Shown here piece after piece: positions 1 through 10,070 of a stretch of 64,000 bases of DNA. The translations under genes and the position numbers were made by a program. Source of the stretch: Galeruca laticollis (taxonomy: Eukaryota > Arthropoda > Insecta > Coleoptera > Chrysomelidae); contig OY998177.1 of NCBI GenBank assembly GCA_963921935.1, positions 104,027,015 to 104,091,014 on the forward strand, in the 5' to 3' direction. Every line of letters begins with the position of its first letter. Within the stretch, counting starts at the first letter, position 1. The notes under the pieces were generated by a model. That model was given only the letters and a program-made list of their open reading frames with translations. It ran no database searches and was not told where the DNA came from.

Positions 1-1513
1 TTTCGCGCACGTTCTTGCGTGGCAGGTCACCTTTGGATTTTGGAATTGGTAAAAGTTTAATAACAGATGTTTTCTTTTTAGAGGCTTTCAGTTGCTGTGA
101 ATTCGACGTAAAATACAAGTCCTGGTTTTGTTCGTCCAGAATTGCCTGGCGGCTTGTAGATGGTCGGGGTGAAGGCGGGTGCACTTGAGCAGGAGTTTTC
201 TCTTCATATTTTGTGGGTGTGGAAGCTGAGCTAATTTCTAGCATAGCATGATCAATTAGGTTTTCTGCTGGTGCAAAGTCATTTTCGTCAAATTTCTCGG
301 AATTAGGGGACAAGAATCCGGATACCCCCTTTTCCACATTTGCAACCTGTTCATTAGCCAGTTTAAAAACTTCTGCTATGTCATATGGCGTTAGTTTCTT
401 TTTCGCCATCCATAATTTTTCTTCTAAGAAAAAGATTGCATTGCTTGCTGTATGCATTTTTAAGGGGACCAAAGAATGTTAAATCCAACGGTTGCAATTT
501 ATGAGACGTGTGAGGGGGGATGCTGACCATAACGATTCCGTAATTTTTGCAAAACTCATATATTGGTAACGAAATGTGGCTACAGTGATTATCCAAAATC
601 AGCAAAATGGGATTTTCAACAGAAGAACAAACTTTTGACTGAAAATGTTTAAGCCACATCATAAAAATTGTATCATTGCTCCAGCCATTTTTACTGCAAG
701 TATAGACTGACCCAGATGGACCATTCTTTTCTAGTTGAGGACTCATACGTAACCTGGGGAAAATAAACAGTGGGGCACAAAACACCCCGTGGCACTCATA
801 GCACAAATAACAGTAATATTCTTTCCGCGTTCCCACGAAGCAAACTGTTTTACGCCTGTTGGGGCTAATCTTTTGCTGATTTCTTTTGGGGTTGTTGAGC
901 AGCCTGTCTCATCAACATTGTATATTCGATCCGGACCAAATTTATATTTCGTCAGCACTTCTTCCAAGTATGAGAAAAATTTACTAACTTCGACTTTATT
1001 GAATGCAGATATTCGGTTGACACTGGTTGATTCAGACTTTCTTAAAGAAAGATCGGGATTTCTTTATAAAAAATTTCTAAACCAATCGGGCCCTGCCATG
1101 CCTTGGTCCTTGTTAAAATTATTTTTCATATTATTTGCTTCTGCGTATTTATAAGATACTTGTCGCAATTCAGTTGCTGTTATACCGAAGAAAAGCTTAG
1201 CCATTTTTTTAACGTGTTCAGCTAGTTCTCGTTCTTAGGTCCTGGAGAATATTGGTGCTCTTCCTAGTGACTCTGATTTACCTATAAAAAATACTATCAA
1301 TATGTATCATTCAAACCTACACGGAATCCACGCTTTCTTACTGTGATTAATGTTTCTTTTTACTTTGAGATGTCTCCTTAAAGTGGCTTCATGTATATCA
1401 AACTCTCTTGCCGCTGCACGAATTTTACTCCCTTTTCCAATAGAATCAAGGGCAGAAATCAGTTTCTCTTTGGTAAAGAGTCTTCTTCCAGTTTTTCTTT
1501 TATATTTACCCAT
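1..1513 (-). pseudogene. pogo/Tigger-like DDE transposase, broken
   Basis: This is the cut-and-paste transposase of the flanking pogo-like element. An N-terminal psq-type helix-turn-helix is at 1307-1513 (GKYKRKTGRR start, then a KIRAAAREFDIHEATLRRHL helix pair). Further down, 743-967 carries the first catalytic Asp in NVDETG. The 381-836 frame carries the second in LILDNHCSH and the third in HKLQPLD, with 35 residues between the last two. The reading then moves frame near 400 and runs open to base 1 (DFAPAENLIDHAMLEISSAS, a pogo-type C-terminal region). Frame shifts between blocks and stops around 1060-1150 show it is dead. The family assignment is secure. Confidence 0.85.
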
Positions 1514-1570
1514 CTGAAAAAATAATAATTTATTACATGGCTAATAGTCGTTATATGTTTAAAATGCAAA

Positions 1571-1981
1571 GATGACGCAAAGTAGAAAAGTGCGTCATCT
1601 TAGCCGATCAAATATGCGTCATATTCGCCCAAATAGCGCCATCATATAATAAATATTGAAAAAACAAAAAATATAGATGTTGGAGATCAAAAACTTCGTT
1701 CATCCAATAAGAATTCAATTGAGGATTATACGACATAAGCACAATAATATATTATATTAAAAAATGGACTTACCACGTGTTTTTGCGAGAACTACTCCTT
1801 ATAACACTACACGTGACTATCACTTTGAGGGCTACTGAATGACTAAAAGTCTAGTGGTCGCGTTTCCGCTTATAGTGGCGTTCTTGTAAACGAATTAACT
1901 TCGCGCCAAAATTTAAATCCTCAATTAAAACCGTATAAGTAAGTGGATATAGCAATGCGTCATCTTTTCGACTGCGTCATC
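1571..1981. repeat. Subterminal GCGTCAT repeats of the pogo-like element
   Basis: At least five copies of GCGTCAT or its complement lie between the transposase start and the terminus: about 1573 (inverted), 1592, 1616, 1957 and 1974. In pogo-like elements such motifs are candidate transposase binding sites; that role is inferred here. Confidence 0.5.
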
Positions 1982-2012
1982 TTAACCAACTCTCCCCTAA
2001 TCGCCAAACGTG

Positions 2013-2027
2013 ATAATAATAATAATG

Positions 2028-2060
<33 letters not shown>
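2013..2060. repeat. TAA microsatellite
   Basis: A TAA run with one TGA interruption. It sits directly 5' of a Dong-type 3' fragment and is both the tail of older material and a target for the next insertion. Confidence 0.9.
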
Positions 2061-2061
<1 letters not shown>

Positions 2062-2175
2062 AGCAAACATGCAATATTGTTAGATCATTCCTCCGAGACA
2101 TCAATAGAGTCCTCCTATACTTGGCCTCCACCCGTATAGGCGGAACACACCAGGACAAACCTGTGCCTCAGTTCC

Positions 2176-2208
<33 letters not shown>
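2061..2208 (+). mobile_element. Dong/R4-type LINE, extreme 3' fragment
   Basis: Non-coding 3' end only. It shares ACATGCAATAT and TCCTATACTTGGCC-type blocks with the 3' end of the copy at 29680-29809, so both belong to one subfamily. It ends in a TAA run (2176-2208), into which the next copy is inserted. Confidence 0.65.
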
Positions 2209-2209
<1 letters not shown>

Positions 2210-3511
2210 GCACGAAACAGAGGATTACACGCTCACACTGGCATCAGGTGGTGGAATCATCTCTCGCATGGAAAAAAGTGATACTTACAAATATCTGGGA
2301 TTTGCTCAATCGCTAGGCATCCAATAGCCGGAAGTAAAAAATCAGCTTGAAAATAAATTGAAAGAGCGAACCAAAAACATTCTCAAAACACAATTATCCG
2401 CACAAAACATCACGACGGCAATAAATGCTTATGCTATTCCTGTAGTAACATATAGCTTTGGTGTCATAAACTGGACAATTACGGAACTCGAAGACCTAAA
2501 TAGAGCAACTAGAGTATGCTTTACTAAACATCGGAAACATCACCCCAAAGCATGCAAGGAGAGGTTCCATCTACCTCGGAATAAAGGAGGCAGAGGTATA
2601 GCTGACATGCGCATTATGCACAAAAAACAAATAGAACTCATGCGCAACTACTTTTACAACCGAGCAACAGATTCCCCCTCCACCATGCAATCATAAATGT
2701 CGATAAAAATATAACCCCGCTAAACCTAACTGATACAGAATACGCATGCGACCCGCAGCACTCCGTCTTAGCACTGGAATCCCAATGGAAAGAAAAAGAG
2801 CTGCATGGACGATATCCAAATACACTAAATAATACTTCCCTAGACAAAGCTGCTTCCATAGCATGGCTCAATAGTGGTAATCTTTTCCCAGAGACAGAAG
2901 GATTCATGTGCGCCATCCAAGACCAGGTCATCCCTACTCGTTCATATCTTAAATATATAGTCAAAGACCAAAGCATTATATCAACACAGTGCAGAATGTG
3001 TGGAGACAAACATGAAAATGTTGAACACCTCCTTAGCGGTTGCAAAACACTTGCTCCTAGAGAATACACTACTCGACATAATAACGTCGCTAAAATCATA
3101 CATACAGAACTTGCCCGCAAACTAGATTTAACTGAGGCGAAAACGCCATACTACAAGTACACACCCCAACATGTGTTAGAAAGCGACAAGTTTTTGCTAT
3201 ACTGGGACAGAGATATCCAAACAGACAGGACTGTACAACACAACAGACCCGACATACTGGTTTTCAATAAAACTGAAAAAGAAATACTCTTGGTGGATGT
3301 TTCGGTTCCAGCGGCTGCTAACATACAAAAAAAGGGCATGGAAAAAATAGAAAAATACTTACCATTGTGCGAGGACCTGAAAGAGACATGGCAGGCGAAA
3401 ACGGTTAAAACCATCCCAATTATTATTGGAGCCACTGGAGAAATGCCGAAAGACCTGAAAAAGAACCTGGATAGCCTAGGACTCCAGAAAAATCTTTTCT
3501 ACGAGCTATAA
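2209..3511 (+). pseudogene. Dong/R4-type RT C-terminus plus restriction-like endonuclease
   Basis: The C-terminal part of a single-ORF R2/R4-group polyprotein. It begins after the catalytic RT motifs (YKYLGFAQ near 2290), continues through the thumb at 2358-2690 (VTYSFGVINWT) and a gap, then runs open from 2906 to 3511. That block holds a Cys-His knuckle (CRMCGDKHENVEHLLSGC) and the endonuclease core RPDILVFN followed by LLVDVSVP, the PD...D signature of restriction-like endonucleases. A stop near 2325, a frame change around 2700 and loss of the RT core make it non-functional. The endonuclease segment itself is uninterrupted and ends at a natural stop. Confidence 0.85.
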
Positions 3512-3656
3512 AAAGCGGTCATTTTGAGCACGTGCAATATAATCAGAAAAGTGTTGAACAAAAATAAATAGGAAATGCTGGAAACCTTGCAACTAACCTT
3601 GCCGGTTCTCACGCTAAACATCCGGTTAACGTGAATAAAAAAAAATAATAATAATT
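2209..3656 (+). mobile_element. Dong/R4-type LINE, 5'-truncated copy
   Basis: The copy starts abruptly after the TAA run ending at 2208, inside the reverse transcriptase, and runs to a 3' UTR ending GGTTAACGTGAAT, an A-run and TAA repeats (3645-3656). 5' truncation is the usual result of incomplete target-primed reverse transcription. TAA DNA on both sides fits the known preference of Dong elements for TAA microsatellites. Confidence 0.8.
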
Positions 3657-3896
3657 ATCGGAGCAACAGGGGAAATACCAAAAGGATTGCAGACATATCT
3701 CGACAGCCTCGGAATAAAAAAGAACTCTTCTTCGAACTCCAGAAAGCCGTCATCTTAAGCACCTGAAATATAATGCGAAAAGTATTAAATAAGAAATAGA
3801 TAGATAGCATTGTGAACCTTGCAACATAAAACTTGCCGGTTCAACAATCAAAGATATCCGGTTAACGTGATTAAAAAAAAAATAATAATAATAATA
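3657..3896 (+). mobile_element. Dong/R4-type LINE, about 240-bp 3' fragment
   Basis: Starts immediately after the previous copy's TAA tail. It encodes only the last residues (IGATGEIPKGLQ-like) followed by a 3' UTR closely matching that of the copy upstream (CCTTGCAACATAAAACTTGC, CCGGTTAACGTG), then a TAA tail at 3881-3896. It is a second insertion of the same subfamily into the first copy's tail. Confidence 0.8.
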
Positions 3897-4256
3897 GAAA
3901 AGAAAGTACACTGACCTCGCCGATGAAATCAAATACTTGTGGAACCTCAACAAAGTGACCATTGTACCCGTTGTCTTGTCCGCCACTGGTGTGATCCCAA
4001 AGGAACTAGACAGAAGCCTCAAAACACTGGCATTAAATACGAATTTGTATAGGCCCATGCAGAAAGCAGTTGTACTGAATACAACAAGAATTGTCCGAAA
4101 ATTTATGAGTCAAGAATAGACGAGAGTGCTTGGTAACCCACCCGTACCTCGCTAAATGCAAACACCAGGAATGAAGCCTGAGAAGATTCACCATTTTATC
4201 GGCAAACAAAATTCCCCCGGAAATAAAAGACCGCATAAAAAAAAAGAAACTTAACA
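3897..4256 (+). mobile_element. Dong/R4-type LINE, 5'-truncated 3' fragment of another subfamily
   Basis: Coding from about 3925 to 4119, in frame with WNLNKVTIVPVVLSATGVIP, the conserved post-endonuclease C-terminus, ending at a stop (4117-4119). The 3' UTR differs from the two copies before it, so this is a separate lineage. The tail is A-rich near 4235-4250 rather than a clean TAA run. Confidence 0.7.
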
Positions 4257-7200
4257 AAAGTTAGTAATAGTTACAACACCACCAAGAAATACAAATCAAA
4301 CAATGGACGAGCAAAGAGAAGAACCTAAAAACGCAGAAGAGGAACATATACAGAACTACTTCGAAGAAGCCTTTATGCTACACTACGGAACAATGCCGAA
4401 CCTAAGACCGAAGCTCCCAAAACTTAAATTAAAAATAAACCCAAAAACAAACAAGATTATCAATCAAATAAACAACGTAATTGGAAGTAAAATGAAAACA
4501 AACGATTATATTTCTACAATACATAATCTCGTATATATAGGAGCGGCAACGGCCACAAAGCTTATTGCAATGAAGCAAAATCAGAACAAAGAAAGCCAAA
4601 AATCAACCAAAATACCACCATGGGAGCGACGAATAAACACAGATATAGATGAACTGCGTATAAAAATAGGACGATTGACCAAAGCTAAAGAACCAAATGC
4701 AAGTGAGAAACTAAAGAAGAAAGCTCAACAAATAATAAAGGAATACACCAATGAAAAAAAACACAAGTACCACCGAGATAATGGACCTTCTTAAACAAAA
4801 ACTCGCTACTAAGAAGACTTAAAGAAAGCTGCCAACACAGAAAACAAAATAAGCAATTTAGAGAAGATGAAGGACAATTCTACAGAGAACTCAACCAGGA
4901 AACAAACCACAAGCAACCAAATGAAAATCCAGGCAAAGAAGAAACAAAAACTTATTGGAGCAACATATGGTCACAGGAAAAAAGACACAAACAAACTGCA
5001 TGGTGAATTAAAGCCGAAAGAACAAGGACCCAAAACAAATAACAAATGAACAATCATGAGATAACAACAGAAGATGTACGAAAAGCCATCAGAAAAACAC
5101 ACAACTGGAAATCACCAGGAAAAGACGGAATACACAACTTTTGGTGGAAAAGATTAACAAGCACTCATGATAGAATAGCAAAGCTTTTTTCTGAAATCCT
5201 ACTTGGACAAACAGAAACACCGGATTTCATGACCGATGGAATCATCTATCTGCTCCCGAAAACAACGCCAACAAGTAAAAGCCCGGACAAATACAGACCA
5301 ATCACATGCCTACCAACCAGGTACAAAATATTGACATCAATCATTTCGGATAAAATATATACACACCTAGACAGAAACAATATAATAGCAACGGAGCAGA
5401 AAGGATGCAGTAGAAAAACCAAAGGCTGCAAAGAACAATTAATTATCGACACCATTATAACACAACACAATAAAAAAGGAAGGAAGCCACTATACACAGC
5501 ATATATAGACTATAAAAAAGCCTTTGACAGCGTCCCACACTCATGGCTGAGGGAAGTTCTGAACATTTACAAAATAGACAAAATAGACCCATACATTCAA
5601 AACACCTTAAAACAAATAATGAAAACATGGAAAAACACATTAAGCGTTAACAACAACGAAACAAACATCACAATAGACAACATAGAAATAAAACGCGGAA
5701 TCTTTCAAGGCGATTCATTCAGCGCGTTATGGTTTTGCATGGCAATAAACCCACACTCACACACGCTGAACAAAACAAATAGGGGTACTACACTGGAAAA
5801 CAACATAATCAGCCACTCCCTCTACATGGATGACCTAAAGCTATACGCAGACAACAAAGAGAACATAGAAAATTTAATAAAAATAACAACAATGTTTAGC
5901 GACGACATTCACATGAAATTTGGACTAGACAAATGCCGAATAAACGCAATGGAGAGAGGAAAATGGGAAAGACATGAAGGATATGATATGGGTGCAGATG
6001 AAGGACAAATAGATGGAATGGAAATTGAAGATCTGTACAAATATCTTGGATACCAACAAGCCAGAGGAATAGACCAAAAACAAAACAACACAACACAGAG
6101 ATTACGGAAAATACTGAGAACGACACTAAACTCAAAAATACAACAAAAGTTATAAACACTTATGTCATATCTATCCTTACATACAGCTTTGGAATAATCA
6201 ATTGGACAGATACAGAGCTTGAAGAACTCCATCGCGAAATCCGCACCTTGAGCTCCAAATACCGCAAACATCACCCGTGCAGCTCAATAGAAAGGGTTAA
6301 TATACCACGAGAAAAAGGAGGACAAGGAATCCTACACATACCATCACATAATCAAAAACAAATTACAATACTTCATAGATGAAAGCACGAACAGTCAACT
6401 ACATAAAACATTAAGGCAAATTGATAAAAAACTAACACCGCAAAACTTGGCACAAAATAACAACGATAAATGGAAAAGGAAGGAACTGCATGGTCGGTAT
6501 CCAACAACCTTAATGCAAGCCCACATAAACAGAGATGCCTCTCTCATGTGGTTGTAACTTGGATATCTGTTCCCCGAAACCGAGGCATTTTTGATAGCGA
6601 TATAAGACCAGGTCATTGCAACGAGAAATTTTAAAAAATATATAATGAAAGAACGTATCCCAACAGATAAATGTAGAATCTGCAAGGAACATACTGAATC
6701 ACTGGACCATATTATAAGCGGATGTGAAGTACTAGCTCCAAAAGAATATATTAAAAGGCATGACAACGTTGGCAAGGTAATCCATCAAGAGCTACGGAAA
6801 ATCCATGGCAACACAATTGTGGAAACAATCCCATACTACAAGTATAATCCAGAAAGTGTCCTCGAAACTGAAAAAAAATGTATTGGAATAGGGAAATTAT
6901 AACAGACTTACCTCTACAACACAACAGGCCAGACATGGTATTCACCGACAAAAAACTGAGACATATTTACTTAATTGACTTCTCCATCCCACTTGCCGCA
7001 AATCTGCAGAAAAAAGATACAGAAATATTAGTAAGTATTTACCTCTTGCTAATGAAATAAAAGACATGTGGAACCAAGAAAAAGTCGTCGTAATACAAAT
7101 CATTATAAGTGCAACTGGAGAAATACCACATACACTCATCGAAAATATAAAGAAATTCGGCATAAAGGAACAAATATATCATCACCTACTACAAAAAATC

Positions 7201-7346
7201 GTTATGATAGAAACCAGTGGAATTGTTAGACGCGTGCTAAACGACACTTAAGACCCACAAAAAGTATACTTACCTGTCTTCTTGCAGCATATGCCGAAAC
7301 AAAGAAAGAGCCGTATCCAGACATAAGTCTGTGGAACACAAGAATA
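4257..7346 (+). mobile_element. Dong/R4-type LINE, nearly full length
   Basis: The most complete Dong-type copy here, about 3.1 kb: short 5' leader, N-terminal region, RT, Cys-His knuckle, restriction-like endonuclease, and a 3' UTR ending GACATAAGTCTGTGG and AATAATATTGATAAT. Both sides abut further Dong-type 3' fragments. The 5' boundary is approximate because the preceding copy lacks a clean TAA tail. Confidence 0.75.
4303..7251 (+). pseudogene. Dong/R4-type LINE polyprotein, broken into blocks
   Basis: The single ORF of an R4/Dong-clade retrotransposon. 4303-4794 is the N-terminal region (about 160 aa, basic, containing WERRINTDIDELR). 4800-5045 continues in another frame (QFREDEGQFYRELNQE). 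5046-6155 is the RT: motif A YIDYKKAFDSVPHSW, motif B GIFQGDSFSA, motif C LYMDDLKLYA, then YKYLGYQQ. The thumb follows at 6160-6600 with frame changes and a stop near 6556. 6645-7060 has the knuckle CRICKEHTESLDHIISGC and the endonuclease pair NRPDMVF and LIDFSIP. 7066-7251 is the C-terminus. Several frameshifts make it inactive, though the catalytic motifs of RT and endonuclease are still readable. Confidence 0.87.
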
Positions 7347-7620
7347 ATATTGATAATACCAATCATTATAGGTGCAACTGGAGAAATACCACATACACTA
7401 ATCGAAAATCTAGAGAAATTAGGCATAATTGAACAAATATATCACCTGCTACAAAAAATTGTAATGATAGAAACCAGTGGAATTGTTAGTGGCGTGCTAA
7501 ATGACATTTAAAACCAAAAAAAAATCATACAAACTTGTCTTCTTGCAGCATATGTCGAAGCAAGAAAAGAGCCGAATCCAGACATAAGTCTGTGGAGCAT
7601 AAGGATCATAATAATAATAA
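7347..7620 (+). mobile_element. Dong/R4-type 3' fragment, tandem to the previous copy
   Basis: A near-duplicate of the previous copy's last 250 bases (about 7088-7346), including the C-terminal codons (IIIGATGEIPHTLIENLEKL), the stop and the 3' UTR. It begins at a GATAAT-type junction and ends in TAA at 7606-7620. A new 5'-truncated insertion or a tandem duplication would both explain it. Confidence 0.75.
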
Positions 7621-7660
7621 GACATAAGTCTGTGGAACATAAGGATAATAATAATAATAA
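7581..7660 (+). repeat. Two tandem 40-bp Dong 3'-terminal units
   Basis: Units 7581-7620 and 7621-7660 both read GACATAAGTCTGTGG, then ACATAAGG-like bases and TAA repeats. A third start (GACATAAGTATG) follows at 7661. Each unit is the extreme 3' end of the Dong-type element including its tail. Confidence 0.8.
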
Positions 7661-7679
7661 GACATAAGTATGTTTACAG

Positions 7680-8197
7680 ATATACAATATAACTGACCAC
7701 ACATAACGAAATGACGTCACACCCATACAATTTATTAGGATGAATGATGATTTAAGTAGGTAATCATTTACATTATAAGGTTCTAACTGAACCAAGAATT
7801 CTTTTACTTGTTTTTCAAATATAGTAATCAAATGTGAGGTGTTGTAAGAATTAAGACGTGTTGATTTTTCACCTACATCAAACCCGAAATTTCGAGTCAT
7901 GTAGTGACAATTAAATACAAATAACGGTAAGAAGGCAATTAAAAACCAAATACGCAACGTAAGTGCGAAAATATAAGCAATAAACATCTCCGGACACCAA
8001 AAAAAATAGAGGTAAATAATAGTAGTTCCATTAGAGGTTAGCGGATAAGCAGATAACGGAAAGTAATAACGATACTGAAACTTAGACAAAGAAATATACG
8101 GTGTTGCCAAGCTGCCAATTAATAGCACAATTACAAGACAATCACAGGGTACTCCAAGAGATGAGTTACTTCCGAGGGGTTGACCCGAGTTACTCAT
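7680..8197 (-). other. Unidentified ORF with two hydrophobic segments
   Basis: The open frame runs from an ATG at 8197 leftwards for about 229 codons; its last 50 or so codons lie in Dong-type repeat, so only 7680-8197 is of interest. Two hydrophobic stretches can be seen (around IIYLYFF and LIAFLPLFVFN), followed by a more polar region with EKSTRLNSYNTSHLITIFEK. A CTTTCTCAG acceptor-like site lies upstream at about 8200-8210. I do not recognise the family. It could be a fragment of a host membrane-protein exon, repeat 5' UTR, or chance in AT-rich DNA. Confidence 0.25.
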
Positions 8198-8209
8198 TTA
8201 ACGTGGGGA

Positions 8210-8999
8210 CCTGAGAAAGGAAATACAATGAATAGCGATTATTACCTACAGTACTGATGATGGAGAAATAAAAAGAGGTGAAGATGAAGATATATCATTT
8301 AAAACATCCAAGAAAATATTTAGAATACCAAATAAAGAGGAAAAGCGAAATGAGGACATGATGGAAATGATGATAAACCTCACAAGAGATATAAAGGACG
8401 TTAAAGAAGACCAAAAAATAATAGAGAAAACATGGAGTTATTACAAAAAGAAATTAAGGAACTGCGGAAAGAACAGATAGAACAGGAGGAAGAACTAAAA
8501 AATATAAAAGACATAAACAAAAATTCGATGGAGGAAATAGATAACCTCAAAAAAGAAATAAAGAAAGCAAATGAAAATATCGTAAAATTATAAGATGACA
8601 AAAGAAGGAAGGACATAGTAATACAAGGATTACGCCTAGATGTACAGGAAAGGAATCTTATGAAACAAACAACTTTATCAAGGATAAAATAGGAGTAGAG
8701 ATAAAAATAAATAATACCATACAATTGGCAGATACAACCTATTTAGTAGAATTCAATAGATTGGCTGATAAATTAAAGGGCATGAAAAATGAATACATGC
8801 TCAGAAATAACACAAGGGAAAAAGTATTTGTTAACAACGATATGAATAAAGAGGAAAGAGAAAAACAGAGAGAGATAAGAGAAATTGCGAAAGAAGAATT
8901 GAACAAAGGAAAGGAAAAAGTAGAGGAAAAGTAATAATAGACAAAGAAGTGTGGAAATGGAACAAGAAAGCAAAGGCTTTAGAAATACAAAAGTCAAAA
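8210..8999 (+). pseudogene. RTE-type LINE ORF1-like coiled-coil protein remnant
   Basis: A Lys/Glu-rich coiled coil (LLQKEIKELRKEQIEQEEEL, IDNLKKEIKKANENI, about 8420-8590) is followed by KRRKDIVIQGL and, in a shifted frame at 8725-8934, LADKLKGMKNEYMLRNNTRE and EEREKQREIREIAKEE. It ends in an EVWKWNKKAK-like stretch near 8950. This order is typical of the first ORF that accompanies RTE-related LINEs in insects. Stops near 8590 and 8690 and a frame change break it. No RT follows, so it is a 5' fragment. Confidence 0.6.
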
Positions 9000-9024
9000 A
9001 ACTAGGTATATCACGATGACTTGG

Positions 9025-9225
9025 AAACGACACTAGCAATGTGTTACCATTTAACCCATACTTGTATGATCGGTATAAGTTTCTTTGTCCAGGTCCCTAT
9101 GTCAGCATCTTTCTGCCAGCATTCTTGCCATCTTTGCAGCAGTAGAGATTCTGCTTTTTGCTTATCTAAAGCCTGCTCATCTTCCGATTTCATCACTAGG
9201 ATGTTGATAGGTGGTTTCTAGTGTT
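9025..9225 (-). pseudogene. R1-type LINE C-terminal fragment
   Basis: The minus strand reads KAESLLLQRWQECWQKDA followed by GTWTKKLIPIIQVWVKW. The spacing of WQ..W and G.WT..LIP.I..W matches the C-terminal region of R1-clade LINE polyproteins. Only about 60 residues remain, with no catalytic motifs. Confidence 0.6.
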
Positions 9226-10006
9226 GATATTTTTTACTAACCTATATACCTATATTAGGATATTATTGTAATAAACACAAGAGAATTTTTTCCCAAAGTT
9301 ATAGGACGTACAGTCTCCTACATACAGCCTTTATGACTTACCCTCTATATGAAATATCTCATCACTAAATAAATTACTTTATTTTCCTTTACAAGCGATC
9401 TAAATCATAGAGAAGGTTTATTTAGTACGAGATTATAATATTAAATTTTATATCAGTGATTTCTTCAGCTAATTATTTCAGAATATTATTAATTCAATTG
9501 GAGCTGAGGAGATTTATTTATTGAAACCGATTTTTTAATAGCTCGCATTTATTATAATAAATACATATTAAAATATAGTGTAACGTATATGATATTTTCA
9601 ATTCCATTCAAACTACATTTCTAAAGAATATAAGCAGTTAATCAGATTTTTATTGATATACGTGATAATTTTTTTTGAATTTGTAGTTTTCTTCCCACGG
9701 CGCACATTAATCTTCTGTTCAAAAATTTACGTCGTGCGTGCGGAATTAGTTTACAGAATTAAACCATCGGCTAACCTTTTATAGAATTTTATTTGGTTGT
9801 TAAATTGTCAATTAGTTGTTTGATATCCTTGAGCTGGCGTTTTTGTAGACATAGCTAGAAAATATGTTGTAAATTTATGGCAAATATGGAAATTAATTTT
9901 TTTTCTATGAGAAAATGTATAAATATATAGAAATTTTCATCAAGATTTGAAAAGAAATATGTGAATAAAATGTAACAAGTGATTAGTCTAGTTAAAAATG
10001 GCGGCA
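9226..10006. other. AT-rich stretch without recognisable content
   Basis: No ORF, terminal repeat or RNA gene could be supported here. Confidence 0.5.
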
Positions 10007-10070
10007 AGTATATATATATGTATATATATAGATATATATATATATATATATAGATATATATATATATATA
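10007..10070. repeat. TA/GATA microsatellite
   Basis: An alternating TA run with three interspersed GATATA or TGTATA steps. The adjacent mariner is inserted at its right edge. Confidence 0.85.

Larger units (their letters stand above)
1..1997 (-). mobile_element. pogo-like DNA transposon, truncated by window edge
   Basis: The 5' terminus is at 1997: read on the minus strand it begins GGGGAGAGTTGGTTAAGATG and is flanked by TA (1998-1999), as expected for Tc1/mariner-superfamily insertion. The GCGTCATCTT motif recurs next to the terminus and upstream of the coding region. The transposase is read leftward and is still coding at base 1, so the 3' terminus lies outside the window. The flank just right of 1999 (about 2000-2060) resembles a Dong-type 3' end running into TAA repeats, so the transposon probably landed in older retroelement DNA. 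Confidence 0.75.

Noticed and set aside
789..1154. Plus-strand ORF in the first pogo-like element
   Set aside because: It overlaps the minus-strand catalytic block carrying NVDETG, so it is an antisense shadow. Plus-strand ORFs at 14062-14541 are shadows of the same kind.
2638..3120. Minus-strand ORFs opposite the Dong-type RT and endonuclease
   Set aside because: They are antisense shadows of the plus-strand coding blocks. The same applies to 3151-3435, 5246-5497, 5896-6274, 6395-6775 and 27966-28241.
7581..7660. CRISPR-like repeat array
   Set aside because: The units are adjacent without spacers, made of LINE 3' end and TAA tail, in eukaryotic DNA.
9999..10070. Telomeric or satellite array
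   Set aside because: A short TA/GATA run of 64 bases next to a TA-targeting transposon. No telomeric unit such as TTAGG was seen.
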